DNA from: Utricularia gibba
Lineage: Eukaryota; Streptophyta; Magnoliopsida; Lamiales; Lentibulariaceae
Direction of reading: 5' to 3'
DNA: 33,702 nt
Assembly: GCA_002189035.1 (NCBI GenBank)
Contig: NEEC01000407.1
Location: 1 to 33,702, forward strand
Shown here: piece by piece, positions 23,637 through 33,555 of the stretch
Position numbering within the stretch: the first letter of the stretch is position 1
How the letters are laid out: each line of letters begins with the position of its first letter
The notes under the pieces: generated by a model
Databases searched by the model: none
What the model was told of the DNA's origin: nothing
The model's input: the letters and a program-made list of their open reading frames with translations, nothing else
Program-made: the position numbers and the translations under genes

Positions 23637-23644
23637 TATATAAG
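23637..23644 (+). promoter_or_regulatory. TATA-box-like motif TATATAAG in the monomer (shown in M68)
   Basis: The context GGCCCTATATAAGCC resembles a core TATA box. By eye about 35-40 of 96 monomers have it, mostly in the left domain. In the other class it reads TATATTAG or TATATAG, and in M6 TACATAAG. Whether any copy starts a transcript cannot be seen from sequence, so this is a motif match and not a shown promoter. Confidence 0.3.
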
Positions 23645-23662
23645 CCTTGAATGGTGTCACAA

Positions 23663-23677
23663 AATGGCCTAGCCATT
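23663..23677. other. Palindromic element AATGGC-CTA-GCCATT (shown in M68)
   Basis: Six-base arms flank CTA. In monomers reading AAAATGGCTAGCCATTGG, for example M1, M31 and M33, it becomes a perfect 14-base palindrome containing an NheI site (GCTAGC). In the TGGTCTAGCC class the arms drop to five bases. The core CTAGCCATTGG is among the least variable parts of the monomer. Confidence 0.55.
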
Positions 23678-24062
23678 GGGGACGTTGCGACTCCTTTGCT
23701 CGTTTTTATGCGAAAATTATTCTCGGCTTGCGAAACACGCGTGATTCGTTAATATATGTCAAAATCTTGAATTTCGCGGCATTCTCATGCGTTTCTCCGA
23801 GTGTGCTCGGGCCCTGGGAATTCCTACACCAAGGGTGGCCTCGCGCAGCCTTCGCCATTGACGCCACATCCCAAACCGTTTAGAGTCACGCACACAGCCG
23901 TTTCGAAGCTCATTCTGAGATCGTTTTTCGTGTTGGAATCGCCCATCCGAGGAAAGTTCGAAGCTCGAAGGATGGCCTATATAGCCTTCAATGGTGTCAC
24001 AAAATGGCTAGCCATTGGGGACGTTGCGACTCCTTTGCTCGTTTTTATGCGAAAACTAATCT

Positions 24063-25460
24063 CGGCTTGCGAAACACGCGTGATTCGTTAATATATGTCA
24101 AAATCTTGAATTTCGCGGCATTCTCATGCGTTTCTCGGGTGTGCTCGGGCCCTGGGACTTCCTACACCAAGGGTGGCCCTCGCGCAGCCTTCGCCATTGA
24201 CGCCACATCGTCCAAACCGTTTAGAGTCACGCGACACACAGCATACCGTTTCGAAGCTCATTCTGAGACGGTCGTTTTTCGTGTTGGGAGTTGCCCATCC
24301 GAGGAAAGTTCGAAGCTCGAAGGATGGCCTATATATAGCCTTCAATGGTGTCACAAAATGGTCTAGCCATTGGGGACATGCGACTCCTTTGCTCGTTTTT
24401 ATGCGAAAATTATTCTCGGATTGCGAAACACGCGTGATTCGTTAATATATGTCAAAATCTTGAATTTCGCGGCATTCTCATGCGTTTCTCCGAGTGTGCT
24501 CGGGCCCTGGGAATTCCTACACCAAGGGTGGCCTCGCGCAGCCTTCGCCATTGACGCCACATCCCAAACCGTTTAGAGTCACGCGACACACAGCATACGT
24601 TTCGAAGCTCATTCCGAGACGGTCGTTTTTCGTGTTGGGAGTTCGCCCATCCGAGGAAAGTTCGAAGCTCGAAGGATGGCCCTATATTAGCCTTCAATGG
24701 TGTCACAAATGGCCTAGCCATTGGGGACATCGCGACTCCTTTGCTCGTTTTTATGCGAAAATTATTCTCGGATTGCGAAACACGCGTGATTCGTTAATAT
24801 ATGTCAAAATCTTGAATTTCGCGGCATTCTCATGCGTTTCTCGAGTGTGCTCGGGCCCTGGGAATTCCTACATTAAGGGGTGGCCTCGCGCAGCCTTCGC
24901 CATTGACGCCACATCGTCCAAACCGTTTAGAGTCACGTGACACAAAGCATACGTTTCGAAGCTCATTCTGAGACGGTCGTTTTTCGTGTTGGGAGCTTGC
25001 CCATCCGAGGAAAGTTCGAAGCTCGAAGGATGGCCTTATATTAGCCTTCAATGGTGTCACAAAATGGTCTAGCCATTGGGGACGTTGGGACTCGTTTGCT
25101 CGTTTTTATGCGAAAATAATCTCGGCTTGCGAAACACGCGTGATTCGTTAATATATGTCAAAATCTTGAATTTCGCGGCATTCTCATGCGTTTCTCCGAG
25201 TGTGCTCGGGCCCTGGGAATTCCTACACCAAGGGTGGCCTCGCGCAGCCTTCGCCATTGACGCCACATCGTCCAAACCGTTTAGAGTCACGCACCGTTTC
25301 GAAGCTCATTCTGACGGTCGTTTTTCGTGTTGGGAGCCCATCCGAGGAAAGTTCGAAGCTCGAAGGATGGCCCTATATTAGCCTTCAATGGTGTCACAAA
25401 ATGGTCTAGCCATTGGGGACATCGCGACTCCTTTGCTCGTTTTTATGCGAAAATTATTCT
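24063..25460. repeat. Four-monomer higher-order unit H5 (M70-M73)
   Basis: 1398 bases. M70 is TCGGGTG and EcoRI-negative but with CACCAAGGGTGG, a mixture of class markers, and ends TTATTCTC. M71 begins CGGATTG. M72 carries GTCACGTGAC. M73 (338 bases, the shortest monomer apart from M17 and M20) reads GTCACGCACCGTTTCG, with the GACACACAGCATA segment missing. Confidence 0.55.
24932..24941. other. GTCACGTGAC palindrome in M72
   Basis: The usual GTCACGCGAC has changed C to T at a CpG, giving a perfect ten-base palindrome with a CACGTG core, the site type bound by bHLH and bZIP proteins. The change is linked to ACACAAAGC just downstream. Confidence 0.6.
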
Positions 25461-26511
25461 CGGATTGCGAAACACGCGTGATTCGTTAATATATGTCAAA
25501 ATCTTGAATTTCGCGGCATTCTCATGCGTTTCTCCGAGTGTGCTCGGGCCCTGGGAATTCCTACACCAAGGGGTGGCCTCGCGCAGCCTTCGCCATTGAC
25601 GCCACATCCCAAACCGTTTAGAGTCACGCGCACAAAGCATACCGTTTCGAAGCTCATTCTGAGACGGTCGTTTTTCGTGTTGGAGTCGCCCATCCGAGGA
25701 AAGTTCGAAGCTCGAAGGATGGCCCTATATTAGCCTTCAATGGTGTCACAAAATGGTCTAGCCATTGGGGACGTTGGGACTCGTTTGCTCGTTTTTATGC
25801 GAAAATATCTCGGCTTGCGAAACACGCGTGATTCGTTAATATATGTCAAATCTTGAATTTCGCGGCATTCTCATGCGTTTCTCCGAGTGTGCTCGGGCCT
25901 GGGAATTCCTACACCAAGGGTGGCCTCGCGCAGCCTTCGCCAATTGACGCCACATCGTCCAAACCGTTTAGAGTCACGCGACACAAAGCAACCGTTTCGA
26001 AGCTCATTCTGACGGTCGTTTTTCGTGTTGGAACTCGCCCATCCGAGGAAAGTTCGAAGCTCGAAGGATGGCCCTATATTAGCCTTCAATGGTGTCACAA
26101 AATGGTCTAGCCATTGGGGACGTTGCGACTCCTTTGCTCGTTTTTATGCGAAAATAATCTCGGCTTGCGAAACACGCGTGATTCGTTAATATATGTCAAA
26201 ATCTTGAATTTCGCGGCATTCTCTCATGCGTTTCTCGAGTGTGCTCGGGCCCTGGGAATTCCTACATTAAGGGGTGGCCTCGCGCAGCCTTCGCAATTGA
26301 CGCCACATCGTCCAAACCGTTTAGAGTCACGCGACACACAGCACGTTTCGAAGCTCATTCTGAGACGGTCGTTTTCGTGTTGGAACTCGCCCATCCGAGG
26401 AAAGTTCGAAGCTCGAAGGATGGCCCTATATTAGCCTTCAATGGTGTCACAAAATGGTCTAGCCATTGGGGACATTGCGACTCCTTTGCTCGTTTTTATG
26501 CGAAAATAATT
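25461..26511. repeat. Three monomers M74-M76 that break the four-monomer phase
   Basis: These lie between units H5 and H6. M74 begins CGGATTG. M75 has CTGACGGTCG. M76 has CAATTGACG and precedes an EcoRI-negative monomer, as position 4 does. The simplest reading is a unit that lost its EcoRI-negative first monomer. M76 also has CTCTCATGCG with an extra CT. Confidence 0.55.
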
Positions 26512-27914
26512 CGGCTTGCGAAACACGCGTGATTCGTTAATATATGTCAAAATCTTGAATTTCGCGGCATTCTCATGCGTTTCTACGGGTGTGCTCGGGC
26601 CCTGGGACTTCCTACACAAGGGGTGGCCTCGCGCAGCCTTCGCCATTGACGCCACATCGTCCAAACCGTTTAGAGTCACGCGACACACAGCATACCGTTT
26701 CGAAGCTCATTCTGAGACGGTCGTTTTTCGTGTTGGGAGTTGCCCATCCGAGGAAAGTTCGAAGCTCGAAGGATGGCCTTATATTAGCCTTCAATGGTGT
26801 CCCAAAATGGTCTAGCCATTGGGGACATTGCGACTCCTTTGCTCGTTTTATGCGAAAATTATTCTCGGATTGCGAAACACGCGTGATTCGTTAATATATG
26901 TCAAAATCTTGAATTTCGCGGCATTCTCATGCGTTTCTCCGAGTGTGCTCGGGCCCTGGGAATTCCTACACCAAGGGTGGCCTCGCGCAGCCTTCGCCAT
27001 TGACGCCACATCGTCCAAACCGTTTAGAGTCACGCGACACACAGCATACGTTTCGAAGCTCATTCTGAGACGGTCGTTTTCGTGTTGGAGTTCGCCCATC
27101 CGAGGAAAGTTCGAAGCTCGAAGGATGGCCCTATATTAGCCTTCAATGGTGTCACAAAATGGTCTAGCCATTGGGGACGTTGCGACTCGTTTGCTCGTTT
27201 TTATGCGAAAATAATCTCGGCTTGCGAAACACGCGTGATTCGTTAATATGTCAAAATCTTGAATTTCGCGGCATTCTCATGCGTTTCTCCGAGTGTGCTC
27301 GGGCCCTGGGAATTCCTACATTAAGGGGTGGCCTCGCGCAGCCTTCGCCATTGACGCCATCGTCCAAACCGTTTAGAGTCACGCGACACACAGCATACCG
27401 TTTCGAAGCTCATTCTGAGACGTCGTTTTTCGTGTTGGGAGTTCGCCCATCCGAGGAAAGTTCGAAGCTCGACGGATGGCCCTATATAAGCCTTGAATGG
27501 TGTCACAAATGGCCTAGCCATTGGGGACGTTGCGACTCCTTTGCTCGTTTTTATGCGAAATTATTCTCGGATTGCGAAACACGCGTGATTCGTTAATATA
27601 TGTCAAAATCTTGAATTTCGCGGCATTCTCATGCGTTTCTCCGAGTGTGCTCGGGCCTGGGAATTCCTACACCAAGGGTGGCCTCGCGCAGCCTTCGCAT
27701 TGACGCCACATCTCCAACCGTTTAGAGTCACGTGACACAAAGCCGTTTCGAAGCTCATTCTGAGACGGTCGTTTTTCGTGTTGGAACTCGCCCATCCGAG
27801 GAAAGTTCGAAGCTCGAAGGATGGCCCTATATTAGCCTTCAATGGTGTCACAAAATGGTCTAGCCATTGGGGACGTTGCGACTCCTTTGCTCGTTTTTAT
27901 GCGAAAACTAATCT
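26512..27914. repeat. Four-monomer higher-order unit H6 (M77-M80)
   Basis: 1403 bases. M77 is EcoRI-negative with TACGGGTG in place of TCGGGTG and ends TTATTCTC. M78 begins CGGATTG and is EcoRI-positive with CACCAAGGGTGG. M79 is left-like (ACATTAAGGGG, CTCGACGG, TATATAAG) and shows TTAATATGTC with AT lost. M80 carries GTCACGTGAC. Confidence 0.55.
27727..27736. other. GTCACGTGAC palindrome in M80
   Basis: Same C-to-T variant as in M72, again followed by ACACAAAGC. The shared flanking variant suggests descent from one mutated monomer more than independent change. Confidence 0.6.
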
Positions 27915-29335
27915 CGGCTTGCGAAACACGCGTGATTCGTTAATATATGTCAAAATCTTGAATTTCGCGGCATTCTCATGCGTTTCTCGGGTGTGCTCGG
28001 GCCCTGGGACTTCCTACACCAAGGGGTGGCCTCGCGCAGCCTTCGCCATTGACGCCACATCGTCCAAACCGTTTAGAGTCACGCGACACACAGCATACCG
28101 TTTCGAAGCTCATTCCGAGACGGTCGTTTTTCGTGTTGGGAGTTGCCCATCCGAGGAAAGTTCGAAGCTCGAAGGATGGCCCTATATTAGCCTTCAATGG
28201 TGTCACAAAATGGTCTAGCCATTGGGGACATTGCGACTCCTTTGCTCGTTTTTATGCGAAAATTATTCTCGGATTGCGAAACACGCGTGATTCGTTAATA
28301 TATGTCAAAATCTTGAATTTCGCGGCATTCTCATGCGTTTCTCCGAGTGTGCTCGGGCCCTGGGAATTCCTACATTAAGGGGTGGCCTCGCGCAGCCTTC
28401 GCCATTGACGCCACATCGTCCAAACCGTTTAGAGTCACGCGACACACAGCATACCGTTTCGAAGCTCATTCTGAGACGATCGTTTTTCGTGTTGGGAGTT
28501 CGCCCATCCGAGGAAAGTTCGAAGCTCGACGGATGGCCCTATATAAGCCTTGAATGGTGTCACAAAATGGCCTAGCCATTGGGGACATTGCGACTCCTTT
28601 GCTCGTTTTTATGCGAAAATTATTCTCGGCTTGCGAAACACGCGTGATTCGTTAATATATGTCAAAATCTTGAATTTCGCGGCATTCTCATGCGTTTCTA
28701 CGGGTGTGCTCGGGCCCTGGGAATTCCTACATTAAGGGGTGGCCTCGCGCAGCCTTCGCCATTGACGCCACATCGTCCAAACCGTTTAGAGTCACGCGAC
28801 ACAAAGCATACCGTTTCGAAGCTCATTCCGAGACGGTCGTTTTTCGTGTTGGGAGTTGCCCATCCGAGGAAAGTTCGAAGCTCGAAGGATGGCCTTATAT
28901 TAGCCTTCAATGGTGTCACAAAATGGTCTAGCCATTGGGGACGTTGCGACTCCTTTGCTCGTTTTTATGCGAAAATTTTCTCGGATTGCGAAACACGCGT
29001 GATTCGTTAATATATGTCAAAATCTTGAATTTCGCGGCATTCTCATGCGTTTCTCCGAGTGTGCTCGGGCCCTGGGAATTCCTACACCAAGGGGTGGCCT
29101 CGCGCAGCCTTCGCAATTGACGCCACAACGTCCAAACCGTTTAGAGTCACGTGACACAAAGCTTCGTTTCGAAGCTCATTCTGAGACGGTCGTTTTTCGT
29201 GTTGGAACTCGCCCCATCCGAGGAAAGTTCGAAGCTCGAAGGATGGCCCTATATTAGCCTTCAATGGTGTCACAAAATGGTCTAGCCATTGGGGACATTG
29301 CGACTCCTTTGCTCGTTTTTATGCGAAAATAATCT
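27915..29335. repeat. Four-monomer higher-order unit H7 (M81-M84)
   Basis: 1421 bases. M81 is the last EcoRI-negative monomer in the window (TCGGGTG, ends TTATTCTC). M82 begins CGGATTG but is otherwise a full-length left-type monomer. M83 has TACGGGTG with an EcoRI site. M84 has CAATTGACG and GTCACGTGAC. Phase is kept at positions 1 and 2, while the inner content differs from H1-H3. Confidence 0.5.
29146..29155. other. GTCACGTGAC palindrome in M84
   Basis: Third copy of the variant, with ACACAAAGC downstream and CACAACGTCC upstream. Confidence 0.6.
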
Positions 29336-32300
29336 CGGCTTGCGAAACACGTGATTCGTTAATATATGTCAAAATCTTGAATTTCGCGGCATTCTCATGC
29401 GTTTCTCCGAGTGTGCTCGGGCCCTGGGAATTCCTACATTAAGGGGTGGCCTCGCGCAGCCTTCGCCATTGACGCCACATCTTCCAAACCGTTTAGAGTC
29501 ACGCGACACAAAGCATTCCGTTTCGAAGCTCATTCTGAGACGGTCGTTTTCGTGTTGGGAACTCGCCCATCCGAGGAAAGTTCGAAGCTCGAAGGATGGC
29601 CTTATATTAGCCTTCAATGGTGTCACAAAATGGTCTAGCCATTGGGGACGCGACTCCTTTGCTCGTTTTTATGCGAAAATATCTCGGCTTGCGAAACACG
29701 CGTGATTCGTTAATATATGTCAAAATCTTGAATTTCGCGGCATTCTCATGCGTTTCTCGGGTGTGCTCGGGCCCTGGGAATTCCTACACCAAGGGGTGGC
29801 CTCGCGCAGCCTTCGCCATTGACGCCACATCGTCCAAACCGTTTAGAGTCACGCGACACACAGCATACCGTTTCGAAGCTCATTCCGAGACGGTCGTTTT
29901 TCGTGTTGGGAGTTGCCCATCCGAGGAAAGTTCGAAGCTCGAAGGATGGCCTATATTAGCCTTCAATGGTGTCACAAAATGGTCTAGCCATTGGGGACGT
30001 TGCGACTCCTTTGCTCGTTTTTATGCGAAAATTATTCTCGGCTTGCGAAACACGCGTGATTCGTTAATATATGTCAAAATCTTGAATTTCGCGGCATTCT
30101 CATGCGTTTCTCCGAGTGTGCTCGGCCCTGGAATTCCTACACCAAGGGTGGCCTCGCGCAGCCTTCGCCATTGACGCCACATCGTCCAAACCGTTTAGAG
30201 TCACGCGACACACAAAGCAACCGTTTCGAAGCTCATTCTGAGACGGTCGTTTTTCGTGTTGGAGTCGCCCATCCGAGGAAAGTTCGAAGCTCGAAGGATG
30301 GCCCTATATTAGCTTCAATGGTGTCACAAAATGGTCTAGCCATTGGGGACGTTGGGACTCGTTTGCTCGTTTTTATGCGAAAATAATCTCGGCTTGCGAA
30401 ACACGCGTGATTCGTTAATATATGTCAAAATCTTGAATTTCGCGGCATTCTCATGCGTTTCTCCGAGTGTGCTCGGCCCTGGGAATTCCTACATTAAGGG
30501 TGGCCTCGCGCAGCCTTCGCATTGACGCCACAACTTCCAAACCGTTTAGAGTCACGCGCACACAGCATACCGTTTCGAAGCTCATTCTGAGACGGTCGTT
30601 TTTCGTGTTGGGAGCTTGCCCATCCGAGGAAAGTTCGAAGCTCGAAGGATGGCCTTATATTAGCCTTCAATGGTGTCACAAAATGGTCTAGCCATTGGGG
30701 ACATGCGACTCTCTTTGCTCGTTTTTATGCGAAAATTATTCTCGGATTGCGAAACACGCGTGATTCGTTAATATATGTCAAAATCTTGAATTTCGCGGCA
30801 TTCTCATGCGTTTCTCGTGTGCTCGGGCCTGGAATTCCTACACCAAGGGGTGGCCTCGCGCAGCCTTCGCCATTGACGCCACATCGTCCAAACCGTTTAG
30901 AGTCACGCGACACACAGCATACCGTTTCGAAGCTCATTCGAGACGGTCGTTTTTCGTGTTGGGAGTTCGCCCATCCGAGGAAAGTTCGAAGCTCGACGGA
31001 TGGCCCTATATAAGCCTTGATGGTGTCACAAAATGGTCTAGCCATTGGGGACGTTGGGACTCCTTTGCTCGTTTTTATGCGAAAATATCTCGGCTTGCGA
31101 AACACGCGTGATTCGTTAATATATGTCAAAATCTTGAATTTCGCGGCATTCTCATGCGTTTCTAGGGTGTGCTCGGGCCTGGGAATTCCTACACCAAGGG
31201 GTGGCCTCGCGCAGCCTTCGCCATTGACGCCACATCGTCCAAACCGTTTAGAGTCACGCGACACACAGCATATACCGTTTCGAAGCTCATTCTGAGACGG
31301 TCGTTTTTCGTGTTGGAAGTTCGCCCATCCGAGGAAAGTTCGAAGCTCGACGGATGGCCCTATATAAGCCTTGAATGGTGTCACAAAATGGCCTAGCCAT
31401 TGGGGACGTTGCGACTCCTTTGCTCGTTTTTATGCGAAAATTATTCTCGGATTGCGAAACACGCGTGATTCGTTAATATATGTCAAAATCTTGAATTTCG
31501 CGGCATTCTCATGCGTTTCTCCGAGTGTGCTCGGGCCCTGGGAATTCCTACACCAAGGGTGGCCTCGCGCAGCCTTCGCCATTGACGCCACATCTCCCAA
31601 ACCGTTTAGAGTCACGCACACGTTTCGAAGCTCATTCTGAGACGGTCGTTTTTCGTGTTGGATTGCCCATCCGAGGAAAGTTCGAAGCTCGAAGGATGGC
31701 CCTATATTAAGCCTTCAATGGTGTCACAAAATGGCCTAGCCATTGGGGACGTTGCGACTCGTTTGCTCGTTTTTATGCGAAAACTAATCTCGGCTTGCGA
31801 AACACGCGTGATTCGTTAATATATGTCAAAATCTTGAATTTCGCGGCATTCTCATGCGTTTCTCCGAGTGTGCTCGGGCCGGGAATTCCTACATTAAGGG
31901 TGGCCTCGCGCAGCCTTCGCCATTGACGCCACATCGTCCAAACCGTTTAGAGTCACGCGACACACAGCATACCGTTTCGAAGCTCATTCTGAGACGATCG
32001 TTTTTCGTGTTGGGAGTTCGCCCATCCGAGGAAAGTTCGAAGCTCGAAGGATGGCCCTATATAAGCCTTGAATGGTGTCACAAAATGGCTAGCCATTGGG
32101 GACATTGCGACTCCTTTGCTCGTTTTTATGCGAAAATTATTCTCGGATTGCGAAACACGCGTGATTCGTTAATATATGTCAAAATCTTGAATTTCGCGGC
32201 ATTCTCATGCGTTTCTCGGTGTGCTCGGGCCCTGGGAATTCCTACACCAAGGGGTGGCCTCGCGCAGCCTTCGCCATTGACGCCACATCGTCCAAACCGT

Positions 32301-33555
32301 TTAGAGTCACGCGACACACAGCATACCGTTTCGAAGCTCATTCTGAGACGATCGTTTTTCGTGTTGGGAGTTCGCCCATCCGAGGAAAGTTCGAAGCTCG
32401 AAGGATGGCCCTATATAAGCCTTCAATGGTGTCACAAAATGGCCTAGCCATTGGGGACGTTGCGACTCCTTTGCTCGTTTTTATGCGAAAATTATTCTCG
32501 GATTGCGAAACACGCGTGATTCGTTAATATGTCAAAATCTTGAATTTCGCGGCATTCTCATGCGTTTCTCGGGTGTGCTCGGGCCCTGGGAATTCCTACA
32601 TTAAGGGGTGGCCTCGCGCAGCCTTCGCCATTGACGCCACATCGTCCAAACCGTTTAGAGTCACGCGACACACAGCATACCGTTTCGAAGCTCATTCTGA
32701 GACGGTCGTTTTTTCGTGTTGGGAGTTCCCATCCGAGGAAAGTTCGAAGCTCGAAGGATGGCCCTATATAAGCCTTGAATGGTGTCACAAAATGGTCTAG
32801 CCATTGGGGACGTTGGGACTCGTTTGCTCGTTTTTATGCGAAAATTGTTCTCGGATTGCGAAACACGCGTGATTCGTTAATATATGTCAAAATCTTGAAT
32901 TTCGCGGCATTCTCATGCGTTTCTCCGAGTGTGCTCGGGCCCTGGGAATTCCTACACCAAGGGGTGGCCTCGCGCAGCCTTCGCAATTGACGCCACATCC
33001 CAAACCGTTTAGAGTCACGTGGCACAAAGAATTCGTTTCGAAGCTCATTCTGAGACGGTCGTTTTTCGTGTTGGCTCGCCCATCCGAGGAAAGTTCGAAG
33101 CTCGAAGGATGGCCCTATATTAGCCTTCAATGGTGTCACAAAATGGTCTAGCCATTGGGGACGTTGGGACTCGTTTGCTCGTTTTTATGCGAAAATAATT
33201 CTCGGCTTGCGAAACACGCGTGATTCGTTAATATATGTCAAAATCTTGAATTTCGCGGCATTCTCATGCGTTTCTCCGAGTGTGCTCGGGCCCTGGGAAT
33301 TCCTACATTAAGGGGTGGCCTCGCGCAGCCTTCGCAATTGACGCCACATCGTCCAAACCGTTTAGAGTCACGCGACACACAGCATACCGTTTCGAAGCTC
33401 ATTCTGAGACGGTCGTTTTTCGTGTTGGGAGTTCGCCCATCGAGGAAAGTTCGAAGCTCGAAGGATGGCCCTATATTAGCCTTCAATGGTGTCAAAATGG
33501 TCTAGCCATTGGGGACGTTGCGACTCCTTTGCTCGTTTTTATGCGAAAATAATCT
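29336..33555. repeat. Mixed right-domain monomers M85-M96, no clear four-monomer phase
   Basis: All twelve monomers carry the GAATTC site. M85 reads ACACGTGATTCG with two bases lost. M88 and M92 have ACATTAAGGGTGG, a mixture of class markers. M91 (343 bases) reads TCACGCACACGTTTCG with GACACACAGCATA mostly gone. M94 has TTAATATGTC. M95 has CACGTGGC and an additional GAATTC at 33029-33034. I see no non-satellite sequence. Confidence 0.8.
33014..33023. other. GTCACGTGGC variant in M95
   Basis: The same CACGTG core with one arm base changed. It is followed by ACAAAGAATTCG, which creates a second EcoRI site in this monomer at 33029-33034. Confidence 0.55.

Larger units (their letters stand above)
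23367..23723. repeat. Full-length reference monomer M68 (357 bp)
   Basis: I chose this copy as a reference because it lacks the small deletions seen in most others. Landmarks: CACGCGTG palindrome 23379-23386; EcoRI GAATTC 23461-23466; first TTCGAAGCTC 23555-23564; hairpin arms CCATCCGAG 23601-23609 and CTCGACGGATGG 23622-23633, with a second TTCGAAGCTC at 23615-23624 overlapping the loop and the right arm; TATATAAG 23637-23644; dyad AATGGC-CTA-GCCATT 23663-23677. It is of left-domain type inside the right domain, inside unit H4. M82 (28270-28626, also 357 bases) is closely similar, differing mainly at CGGATTG and CATTGCGACTCC. Confidence 0.85.
22672..24062. repeat. Four-monomer higher-order unit H4 (M66-M69)
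   Basis: 1391 bases. M66 is TCGGGTG and EcoRI-negative ending TTATTCTC, and M67 begins CGGATTG. Position 3 is M68, a full-length monomer of left-domain type. M67 (342 bases) and M69 (339 bases) have both lost most of GACACACAGCATA. Confidence 0.6.

Noticed and set aside
30725-31384. 219-codon open frame on the minus strand
   Set aside because: It is a reverse-strand translation of monomers M88-M90 with the same repeated peptide seen in shorter frames elsewhere. No start context, codon bias or domain is visible.
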